Notes under the pieces: generated by a model
Database searches by the model: none
What the model was told of the DNA's origin: nothing
Seen by the model: the letters and a program-made list of their open reading frames with translations, nothing else
Position numbers and translations under genes: made by a program
NCBI GenBank assembly: GCA_040904945.1
Contig: JBBDSM010000121.1
Coordinates: forward strand, 1 to 24,788
DNA: 24,788 bases
Source: JAWLHJ01 sp040904945
GTDB lineage: Bacteria > Gemmatimonadota > Gemmatimonadetes > Longimicrobiales > Gaopeijiaceae
Direction of reading: 5' to 3'
Part shown: piece after piece, positions 1-5,514 of the stretch
Layout of the letters: each line of letters begins with the position of its first letter
Numbering within the stretch: position 1 is the first letter of the stretch

Positions 1-42
1 CTCATAATCGGTAGGTCGCAGGTTCAAGTCCTGCCGGGCCCA
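1..42 (+). tRNA. tRNA-Met (CAT anticodon), 3' part only
   Basis: The window opens inside a tRNA gene. Bases 1-7 (CTCATAA) are a complete anticodon loop with anticodon CAT at 3-5. Then come the 3' half of the anticodon stem (8-12), a five-base variable loop (13-17), a T-arm with stem GCAGG/CCTGC (18-22 and 30-34) around TTCAAGT, the 3' acceptor strand CGGGCCC (35-41) and discriminator A42. The next bases are CTA, so CCA is not encoded. The anticodon stem ends TCGGT, not the CCC of initiator tRNA, so this is an elongator Met or, less likely, a tRNA-Ile read with lysidine. The 5' half lies outside the window. Confidence 0.93.
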
Positions 43-62
43 CTAGTGAGGCACAACGACTT

Positions 63-97
63 ACGGCCCTTCGGTCATCATCCGGGGGGCCGTTTTT
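63..97 (+). terminator. Rho-independent terminator of the tRNA gene
   Basis: A perfect 7-base stem, ACGGCCC (63-69) with GGGCCGT (87-93), is followed directly by TTTT (94-97). It lies about 20 bases after the tRNA end and points the same way. It is the only terminator in the window with a clear U-tract. Confidence 0.8.
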
Positions 98-278
98 CGT
101 GCCCTCGGGTGAGTCTTGGTTGACTCAGCGTTCGAGGTTGGGAACATAGGACTGGGGCGTCGCGGGCCGCCAAAGGCGGGGCGCATACTTAGATCTGGTG
201 AAGACGCCTTACGGGGTTGCGGTGGATCCTGAGAACAGGGCGCAGGTCAGACCTCGAGGGGCCGAGTGAGGTCGCGGC

Positions 279-566
279 CTATTTCACGGTGTCGAGGACA
301 GCCCGGGGGTGCTTCGCGGCAACACGCAACAACACCTTGGCCGGACCCTGAGGATGCCGCCGGCCTTGTTCCCAGTTCTGAAGGGTTCTCACGCTGATTC
401 CGAGGAGTGCCGCGAACTTCGTCTGAGAGAGGCCGTATTCATCTCGGATGGCCGCAACGTCTGGATCGTCGAAGTTCGTGATCCGGGCGGCCTCCACCTC
501 GTCGCGCAGGATCGCCCCTCCCTCACGGACGCTCGCGACAAGCTCGTTGAACAAGTCGTCCTTCAT
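279..566 (-). CDS. Type II antitoxin, NadS/HigA-like Xre-family HTH protein
   Basis: This 95-residue protein has a short N-terminal part (residues 1-40) resembling NadS-type antitoxins (DLFNELVASVREGGAIL) and an Xre helix-turn-helix at about 46-70 (LSQTKFAALLGISVRTLQNW). Such antitoxins bind and neutralise a RelE/HigB-fold mRNA interferase and repress their own operon. Here the gene follows the toxin gene on the minus strand with an ATGA overlap (563-566), the toxin-first order typical of higBA-like pairs. A strong Shine-Dalgarno AAGGAGGAG (plus 572-580) lies just before the start, so the antitoxin is probably translated well even without coupling. A second, decayed copy of its last codons lies at 1800-1858. 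The family call is secure; the exact subfamily is inferred. Confidence 0.88.
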   Translation of the reverse strand: MKDDLFNELVASVREGGAILRDEVEAARITNFDDPDVAAIRDEYGLSQTKFAALLGISVRTLQNWEQGRRHPQGPAKVLLRVAAKHPRAVLDTVK

Positions 567-880
567 TTGAACTCCTCCTTGACCAGGGCCGCCAGGATCT
601 TCACCTGGTCAGGGCTCAGATCATCTTGTTCGTTCTTCGGGTACATCAGTAGCATCAAGAGCACGTCGTATTCAGTGGCCCAGTAGTAGATGACCCGGAC
701 GCCACCTCTCTTCCCGCGGCCTGAGCCCTGCCATCGGATTTTGCGGAGTCCACCTGAGCGCTTGATGAGATCCCCTGCTGTGGGGTCCGCAACCAACCGA
801 AGCTGAAGGAGCCGATAGGACTGAGCGTCCAGCAGATTCGTCACCTGCTTGGTGAAGAGGGAAGTTTCCTTGATGACCAT
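563..880 (-). CDS. Type II toxin, RelE/HigB family mRNA interferase
   Basis: This 105-residue basic protein has the RelE/ParE superfamily layout: an N-terminal helix pair (residues 6-35), a central GGLRKIRWQGSGRGKRGGVRV strand region and a hydrophobic strand, VIYYWATEYDVLLMLLMY. The ending DLSPDQVKILAALVKEEFK is typical of the toxin partner of NadS-like antitoxins. Family members cleave mRNA, often at the ribosome. Basic residues near 46-60 and the tyrosines after the GG turn would be the candidate RNA-contacting residues; catalytic assignment is inference. The stop overlaps the antitoxin start by 4 bases. No Shine-Dalgarno sequence precedes the start, and the promoter at 886-914 places +1 at about the A of the ATG, so the transcript is probably leaderless. 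Confidence 0.87.
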   Translation of the reverse strand: MVIKETSLFTKQVTNLLDAQSYRLLQLRLVADPTAGDLIKRSGGLRKIRWQGSGRGKRGGVRVIYYWATEYDVLLMLLMYPKNEQDDLSPDQVKILAALVKEEFK

Positions 881-885
881 CGGAG

Positions 886-914
886 ATCATGCGTCAATGA
901 CGTAGGTACGTCAA
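886..914 (-). promoter_or_regulatory. Toxin-antitoxin promoter (minus strand)
   Basis: Read on the minus strand, TTGACG (plus 909-914, 5/6 to the -35 consensus) and CATGAT (plus 886-891, 4/6 to the -10 consensus) are separated by exactly 17 bases. Five bases separate the -10 from the toxin ATG at 880, so the predicted +1 falls on or next to the start codon. Confidence 0.6.
898..913. promoter_or_regulatory. Operator-like perfect palindrome of the toxin-antitoxin promoter
   Basis: TGACGTA (898-904) and TACGTCA (907-913) form a perfect 7-base inverted repeat around GG. It covers five bases of the -35 and most of the spacer of the minus-strand promoter, where a bound Xre antitoxin dimer would block RNA polymerase. 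The position and symmetry are seen; binding by the antitoxin is inferred from the family's known autoregulation. Confidence 0.65.
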
Positions 915-1237
915 CGGCGTATGCTTGGTTCCGGTATTGCTGGGAGGTTGCGGCCGACGCGTATGCGCTCTAACAGGGAATTGCTGCTGACACGGAAGAC
1001 CGGTCAGGGACGCTCCGCCGGCGATCGTGCGGGCGGTGCAGCAGAGTTCCGAGACGTTGTGTAGTCCAGCACCCTCCCGGCGCCTTGTCGGCCCTTATCT
1101 GAGAGATCGGGCCGGGTGTCGATGGTCCCGTGCCGCGCCATCGCATCCACTTTGGCCTGTTCAGGCCGCGCAGGGCAACAGCGAGTCGTAGGATCTGACG
1201 TGTCGACTCGAAGAATCGGTAGCCTCGTAGGCTCTGA

Positions 1238-1297
1238 GTTCAACGCCGTGCAGCTCGAGGTTGCCGACTCCGTTCGCGCGCGCTCACTTTGTTGAAT
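1238..1297 (+). repeat. Integron attC-like inverted repeat (candidate)
   Basis: GTTCAAC (1238-1244) matches the attC R'' box RYYYAAC, and GTTGAAT (1291-1297) matches the R' box GTTRRRY, 60 bases end to end. Inside them, GTGCAGC (1248-1254) and GCTCAC (1282-1287) pair completely except for one extra C after GTG. This is the single extrahelical base, at the same place in the L'' box, that marks known attC sites. Unpaired 3-base spacers (GCC and TTT) separate the R and L boxes, and a 27-base variable loop lies in the middle. No integrase and no second convincing attC are present in the window, so this remains a candidate. Confidence 0.4.
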
Positions 1298-1415
1298 CGC
1301 GGCGCCTCTTGGAAGGCGCGCCGGCAACCCCTACACGCTACATGCAATCGTGCGAGGCCCGCCCGGCTTGGTTGTGCATCGCGAGAGGGCCTGGACTTCC
1401 TGAACGCGAGGTAAG

Positions 1416-1820
1416 ATGATCCGCTCAAGCATGGTGTCGTTGGCGCTGGCGCTAGCTGCCTGTGGTCCAACGAACACGGTGCCCAGACCGGTAGCGCCCA
1501 GCGACCCGATTCAGCACTACGACCTGAGGATTCCCGAATCACTGCAGGTGCAGTCGATCGAGTTCGCCGCTACGACGTTTTCTGAGGTCTCTGGTTACGG
1601 AGGAACGACCGGGAGCGAGGTGGGCGGCCGTGCGTTTATTCAGGTGCATGCAGTCCATCGAGACACCCGGGATCAGTACCTGTTGTTGTATGAGGACATC
1701 GCCAACCGGAAACAACCGGTTCAGGTGATTCGCCTTCAGCCAGTTCCCGATACGACCATCCTCCGCGCTCCGTCAGCGGCTTCCGGGGTCGGCCGCGGTG
1801 CGAGGTTGCCGCCTACTTAA
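1416..1820 (+). CDS. Small predicted lipoprotein with a disrupted C-terminus
   Basis: This is a 134-residue protein of unknown function. The start is supported by GAGG at 1408-1411, four bases upstream. Residues 1-15 are a lipoprotein signal peptide ending in the lipobox LAAC with the lipidated Cys at 16, so the mature protein should be anchored in a membrane facing the periplasm. The mature part (residues 28-115) has alternating hydrophobic and polar residues suggestive of beta strands (HYDLRIPESLQVQSIEFAATTF). The final residues from about 129 to the stop are encoded by sequence homologous to the antitoxin gene tail read on the opposite strand, so the original C-terminus was probably replaced. 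No conserved domain was recognised. Confidence 0.6.
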   Translation: MIRSSMVSLALALAACGPTNTVPRPVAPSDPIQHYDLRIPESLQVQSIEFAATTFSEVSGYGGTTGSEVGGRAFIQVHAVHRDTRDQYLLLYEDIANRKQPVQVIRLQPVPDTTILRAPSAASGVGRGARLPPT

Positions 1821-1858
1821 CGGCGTCGAGAACAGCCCGGGGGTGCTTCGCCGCAACC
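1800..1858 (-). pseudogene. Decayed second antitoxin gene, 3' remnant
   Basis: These 59 bases align without gaps to 266-324, the 3' end and immediate downstream flank of the antitoxin gene, with about eight mismatches. Read on the minus strand they still encode VAAKHPRAVLDAVK and a stop, against VAAKHPRAVLDTVK in the intact gene. Most coding differences are silent, which suggests the copy diverged while still functional and was truncated later. No HTH or toxin can be read upstream (to the right). Confidence 0.75.
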
Positions 1859-1921
1859 CCGAAAAGCGGCGTAGTACCCGACGAACGAGCACGCCGTGAC
1901 CGGGGCCCCGTGGCCGGACCT

Positions 1922-2176
1922 TCAGGGATCCCCGGCGGAGATGACGCTGGCCTCGAAGTGCGCGACCAGGGCCCGAGCGGTCGCCTCAGGGCCCGTCCGG
2001 GACGGACTGGTACACCAACCTCGAGCCCCCTCGTAGAGTCGGTCCTCCAGGTACTCGATCGCAGCGGTGAGGATGGCCGTGTCCTCCCCGACCGCCTGCG
2101 CCCGGGCCCGCTCCGGGGCAACGAGCCCTGTCGCCAGCACGACCGACAGGACCGGAACGAGTGAGCGCGTACGCAT
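1922..2176 (-). CDS. Short exported protein, possibly truncated
   Basis: Starting at the ATG at 2176, the frame encodes 84 residues: a basic start (MRTRS), a hydrophobic core (LVPVLSVVLATGLVA) and a signal-peptidase-like end near ARAQA (residues 24-28). The roughly 56-residue mature part, EDTAILTAAIEYLEDRLYEG onward, looks like a folded helical N-terminus with one Cys. It stops about 60 bases before the antitoxin remnant, so it may be the surviving front of a longer gene cut by the same rearrangement. No family was recognised, and the Shine-Dalgarno sequence is weak. Confidence 0.45.
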   Translation of the reverse strand: MRTRSLVPVLSVVLATGLVAPERARAQAVGEDTAILTAAIEYLEDRLYEGARGWCTSPSRTGPEATARALVAHFEASVISAGDP

Positions 2177-2398
2177 GGGGCCATCCCGAGGTGAGGGTGG
2201 GCGTTCAGGGGTACTCGGCCAAAGTAGGTGGCGCATGGGGTCGGTGCCACGCCGGTCGGTTCCGCTAGGCGCGGCCGATCACGGGCCGGTCGATCCCTCC
2301 CTGGAGATTCCCGCACGATGGTTCGAATTTGGAGGCCGGTGCGACTCGAGTCCGTCGTCCGCCGCAGGCCGTCCACTGGAATCTTCCTTGGAGCACCC

Positions 2399-3454
2399 GT
2401 GTCCATCCTCGACCACATACCCCATCAAATCGACGGTCCGGCCGCATGGACGGGCCGTGACATGCAGGCTCGCGCCGACGCGTGGCTGGTCGAGCTGTCG
2501 GGTCGCGACGTGGCGGAGCTCGAGCGGGCGGCCCGTCACTACCTGTCGCTCGGGCGGGACGTGGGGGAGATCACCGCGGAGGACTTCCCCCTGGAGCGCT
2601 TCGGCGCGCACCTAGACGCCCTGAAGCAGAAACTCCTCCACGGCATCGGCTTCGAGCTCCTCCGCGGTCTGCCGCTCGACCGCTACGACCAGCGCACCGC
2701 CGCGACCATCTTCTGCGGCGTCGGCGCCCACCTCGGCACCGCCCGCTCGCAGAACGCCCAGGGGCACATCCTCGGGCACGTGCGAGACACGGGTGCGCAC
2801 TCGACCGACCCGAACACCCGGATCTACCAGACGGCAGAGCGCCAGAGCTTCCACACGGACAGCGCCGATGTGGTCGGTCTCCTCTGCCTGCGCGAGGCAC
2901 AAGAGGGCGGTGACTCGCTCCTGGTGAGCGCCGTGTCGATCTACAACCGGATGCGCCGCGAGCGCCCGGACCTGCTCGAGCGCCTGTTCGATCCGGTCGC
3001 CACCGACCGCCGCGGCGAGGTGCCGCCGGGCGCCAAGCCGTACATGGAGATCCCCGTCCTCAGCTGGCACGCGGGGAAACTCACGGTCTTCTATCAGCGG
3101 CAGTACATCGAGAGCGCCCAACGCTTCGACGGCGCCATGCGCCTCACGCCCGACCACGTGGCGGCGCTCGATCTGTTCGACGCCCTGGCCGACGATCCGG
3201 ACATGCACGTCCGCATGCGGCTCCGTCCCGGCGACATGCAGTTCGTGTACAACCATTCCCAGCTTCACGACCGGACCGCCTTCGTCGACTGGCCGGAGCC
3301 GGAGCGGCGGCGACACCTGCTGAGATTGTGGTTGTCCGTGGAAGGCGACCGCGAGCTGCCGCCGTGCTTCGAGGAGCGCTACGGCTCCATCGAGATCGGC
3401 AACCGCGGGGGGATCGTCACCGAGCGCACGGTGTTGAGCGCGCCCATCGACTGA
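2399..3454 (+). CDS. TauD/TfdA-family Fe(II)/2-oxoglutarate-dependent dioxygenase
   Basis: This 351-residue enzyme of the clavaminate synthase-like/TauD fold couples decarboxylation of 2-oxoglutarate to oxidation of an unknown organic substrate in the cytoplasm. The iron-binding facial triad is visible: His152 and Asp154 in FHTDSADVVG and His290 in NHSQLHDRTAF. Arginines in the RRRHLLRLWL segment (303-309) would hold the 2-oxoglutarate carboxylate. The ending PEPERRRHLLRLWLS is characteristic of the family. I chose GTG 2399 because TTGGAG lies five bases upstream; an ATG at 2318 would add 27 atypical residues. The gene stands alone and converges with the GGQ-domain gene, leaving 22 bases between the stops. 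The substrate cannot be told from the sequence. Confidence 0.88.
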   Translation: MSILDHIPHQIDGPAAWTGRDMQARADAWLVELSGRDVAELERAARHYLSLGRDVGEITAEDFPLERFGAHLDALKQKLLHGIGFELLRGLPLDRYDQRTAATIFCGVGAHLGTARSQNAQGHILGHVRDTGAHSTDPNTRIYQTAERQSFHTDSADVVGLLCLREAQEGGDSLLVSAVSIYNRMRRERPDLLERLFDPVATDRRGEVPPGAKPYMEIPVLSWHAGKLTVFYQRQYIESAQRFDGAMRLTPDHVAALDLFDALADDPDMHVRMRLRPGDMQFVYNHSQLHDRTAFVDWPEPERRRHLLRLWLSVEGDRELPPCFEERYGSIEIGNRGGIVTERTVLSAPID

Positions 3455-3476
3455 CGAGGGTGGCGGCGCTCGGCCC

Positions 3477-3851
3477 TCAGTCCCGATCCGGATCCGGCGG
3501 CTTCCTGAGCTTCTTCTTCCGGCTCCTCTGCTTCTTCTTCTCCAGCCGTTTCCGCTTCTCGCGGCGAGGCACCTTGGTCTCTTTCCGCTCCTCCGGCACC
3601 CGGTTGTGCTCCTCCAGCGCCTCGCGCAGCCGCTCGAGCGCCTTCTGGCGGTTGCGATGCTGGCTCCGCTCCTCGCGCGCAACGACCTGGATGCCCGTCG
3701 GTCCGTGCGTCAGGCGGACGGCGGATTCCGTGCGGTTCTGATGCTGGCCGCCGGGGCCTCCCGCCGCGAACGTCTCCACGCGGCATTCGGCCAGGAGGTG
3801 GTCGTCATCCGCGGGAATATCGACGGGTGCTGCCTGATCGGACTCGGTCAT
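3477..3851 (-). CDS. Stand-alone GGQ-domain release-factor-like protein (ribosome rescue)
   Basis: The 124-residue protein consists of release-factor domain 3 alone. The GGQ motif sits at 34-36 in AAGGPGGQHQNRTESAVRL, followed by an RF1/RF2-like THGPTGIQVV and RSQHRNRQKALERL. The C-terminal 40 or so residues are a strongly basic Lys/Arg tail. There is no codon-recognition domain. By family (ArfB/YaeJ, mitochondrial mtRF-R), such proteins hydrolyse peptidyl-tRNA on stalled ribosomes, with the basic tail entering the empty mRNA channel or binding rRNA. The text around GGQ is closer to RF2/mtRF-R than to ArfB, so I leave the symbol blank. It is divergently oriented from the transporter at 3920, 68 bases away. 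Confidence 0.85.
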   Translation of the reverse strand: MTESDQAAPVDIPADDDHLLAECRVETFAAGGPGGQHQNRTESAVRLTHGPTGIQVVAREERSQHRNRQKALERLREALEEHNRVPEERKETKVPRREKRKRLEKKKQRSRKKKLRKPPDPDRD

Positions 3852-3919
3852 GTATGGAACTCGCGGGGGCTTCTAGGTACTGTTTCCGGCGCGCAACCTT
3901 CACCGCCACCGAGCCGCGG

Positions 3920-5002
3920 ATGATCTACGACCGGTCCGACCAGAATCCGGGAGCGAACCTCATGTTCATGCTGGCATGCCTGGTCGTCGTCGTCTATGGC
4001 ATGCGTTTCGCCGCTCCGATCCTGCTCCCATCAGCGCTCGCGCTCTTCCTGACGGTGCTGAGCCTCCCGGTGATGCTCTGGCTGCGGGAGCGCCGCGTTC
4101 CGGCCTGGATTGCCATCGTCCTGACGGTGCTCCTGAACGTAGGGCTGATCGGCCTCCTGGTCACGATCGTGAGCCAATCGGTCTCCGAGCTCCAGGCGCA
4201 GCTCCCACGGTACATCCAGCTGTTCCAGGAGCTGCAGGTCTCGTGGTATAGCATGATCGAGTCCCGCACGGACATCGTGGTATCCCAGTACGTGACCACG
4301 GACCTCGTCGATCCGCTTGCGTTCATCGATTTCGCCCGCGGCGCGGTCGGACGCGTGGCCCAGTTCGTGTCCATGACCTTCCTCGTGTTCTTGATCATGG
4401 CCTTCATGTTGAGTGAGGCCATGGTCTTTCCGGCCAAGTTTCGCTTCATCGCCGGACCCGCCACGAAGAACGAGGACCGCTTGCAGAAGGTCGTGGTCGA
4501 GGTTCAGACCTATCTCGGGATCAAGACGGTCGTCTCCGTGGCGACCGGCCTGCTGCTCGGGACCTGGGCCTGGTTCATGGATCTCGACTTCCCGATCCTG
4601 CTCGGGCTGATCGCGTTCCTCCTGAACTACGTACCGACGGTCGGCTCGATCCTGGCGGCGGTTCCGGCGCTCTTTCTGAGCCTCATCCTGGTTGGGACGG
4701 TCGCCCATGCTGTGCTGGTGGTCCTCGGCTACGTCGTGGTGAACACGCTCTTCGGCAACATCCTGGAACCCAGCCTCATGGGGCGCCGCCTGGGGCTTTC
4801 GACCCTGGTCGTCATCCTGTCGCTGCTTTTCTGGGGATGGGCGTGGGGTCCCATCGGTGCGCTTCTCTCGGTGCCGCTCACCGTGGTCGTGAAGATCTGG
4901 CTGGAGAACACGAAGGACCTCCGGTGGGTAGCCGTACTTCTAGACAAGACACCGCCACCGGACCCGGTCGACGTTCCGGAACCCGCAGCCGAGGTAGGCT
5001 GA
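3920..5002 (+). CDS. AI-2E/PerM-family membrane transporter
   Basis: This 360-residue integral membrane protein has about eight membrane segments: two hairpins at the N-terminus (residues 13-85), a soluble stretch (90-150), then further helices. Family signatures are clear in FLLNYVPTVGSILAAVPAL and in GLSTLVVILSLLFWGWAWG, followed by PIGALLSVPLT. Family members have been linked to export of autoinducer-2 or other small solutes and ion exchange (PerM, TqsA, YdiK); the substrate here is unknown. The ATG at 3920 begins the family-like N-terminus directly before the first helix, with only a weak Shine-Dalgarno sequence. The stop lies two bases before the next gene, so the two are likely co-transcribed. 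Confidence 0.9.
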   Translation: MIYDRSDQNPGANLMFMLACLVVVVYGMRFAAPILLPSALALFLTVLSLPVMLWLRERRVPAWIAIVLTVLLNVGLIGLLVTIVSQSVSELQAQLPRYIQLFQELQVSWYSMIESRTDIVVSQYVTTDLVDPLAFIDFARGAVGRVAQFVSMTFLVFLIMAFMLSEAMVFPAKFRFIAGPATKNEDRLQKVVVEVQTYLGIKTVVSVATGLLLGTWAWFMDLDFPILLGLIAFLLNYVPTVGSILAAVPALFLSLILVGTVAHAVLVVLGYVVVNTLFGNILEPSLMGRRLGLSTLVVILSLLFWGWAWGPIGALLSVPLTVVVKIWLENTKDLRWVAVLLDKTPPPDPVDVPEPAAEVG

Positions 5003-5004
5003 CC

Positions 5005-5514
5005 ATGCCCCGAGTACCATTCGACGCGCTTCCCGATCACGGGCGCCTTTGGGTGTTTCCCGTCTCGCGACCCCTCCAGGCAGATGAACGTGACCGCCTC
5101 CTCGCGGAGGTCGACGCCTTCCTCGAGACATGGGCGGCGCACGGACACCCGCTCCAGTCCGCACGCGACATCCTCGAGAGGCAGTTCCTGGTCGTCGGCG
5201 TAGACGTCGACGCGGAAGCGCCGTCGGGGTGCTCCATCGACGCCATGGTCCGGCGACTCGGGGGCGTGGCCGATGCACTCGACATCACCCTCCACGATCA
5301 GACGTCCGTCCGCTACCGGGCCGGAGACGAGATCAGGACCGTATCGCGGGCAGAGTTCCGCGCGGCGGCGGAGCAGGGTGAGGTCGGCCCGGACGTCCGG
5401 GTGTTCGACACGACCCTCGTGAAGGTCGAGCAGCTGCGGGCCGGAGCGCTCGAGGCGCCGGCCTCACGCACCTGGCACGGGCGAGCGTTCTTCAAGGAGC
5501 AGCTGCAGGGCTGA
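5005..5514 (+). CDS. Conserved unknown protein of the 'SGCSIDA' family (often mislabelled ABC transporter ATPase)
   Basis: This 169-residue soluble protein begins two bases after the transporter stop. It shows the landmarks of a family common in Bacteroidota: RLWVFPVSRPL near the N-terminus, WAAHGHPL, a strand FLVVGVDVDAEA, the invariant-looking SGCSIDAMVRRLG, and a C-terminal SRTWHGRAFF. Database entries often name it ABC transporter ATPase, but no Walker A or ABC signature is present, so that name is not supported here. The Cys in SGCSIDA and the Trp-His pairs look like active or ligand sites; function is unknown. Its 3' end overlaps the oppositely oriented hydrolase gene by 23 bases. Confidence 0.8.
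   Translation: MPRVPFDALPDHGRLWVFPVSRPLQADERDRLLAEVDAFLETWAAHGHPLQSARDILERQFLVVGVDVDAEAPSGCSIDAMVRRLGGVADALDITLHDQTSVRYRAGDEIRTVSRAEFRAAAEQGEVGPDVRVFDTTLVKVEQLRAGALEAPASRTWHGRAFFKEQLQG

Larger units (their letters stand above)
881..1415. other. Gene-poor 535-base stretch
   Basis: Apart from the toxin promoter at its left end and the attC-like repeat at 1238-1297, I see no supported gene. The minus-strand open frames here lack a Shine-Dalgarno sequence and family-like composition (rich in Arg, Ser and Ala, as in shadow frames). A small hairpin GCGCCT/AGGCGC lies at 1302-1319. The stretch may be eroded remains of mobile or cassette DNA. Confidence 0.5.

Noticed and set aside
1259..1329. Inverted repeat GGTTGCCG ... 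CGGCAACC, 71 bases end to end
   Set aside because: An 8-base pair at this distance is not rare in GC-rich DNA. It crosses the attC-like element and has the reverse polarity for attC ends, so I did not list it as a separate element.
1004..1542. Two overlapping minus-strand open frames in the gene-poor stretch
   Set aside because: No Shine-Dalgarno sequence, no recognisable motif, Arg/Ser/Ala-rich composition, and one overlaps the lipoprotein gene.
1815..1821. ACTTAAC, a match to the attC R'' box at the end of the lipoprotein gene
   Set aside because: No GTTRRRY partner occurs within 141 bases downstream, so a second attC is not supported.
1910..1940. Weak similarity to antitoxin bases 338-360 (GGCCGGACC...)
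   Set aside because: Spacing differs from the intact gene and the match is short and GC-rich. It could be chance, so the fossil is limited to 1800-1858.
2612..3682. Minus-strand open frame of 356 codons opposite the dioxygenase
   Set aside because: The dioxygenase has its complete metal-binding triad on the plus strand, and this frame also crosses the GGQ gene in another phase.
5005..5514. Annotation as ABC transporter ATPase
   Set aside because: No nucleotide-binding motif is present, and the name appears to be a propagated database error.
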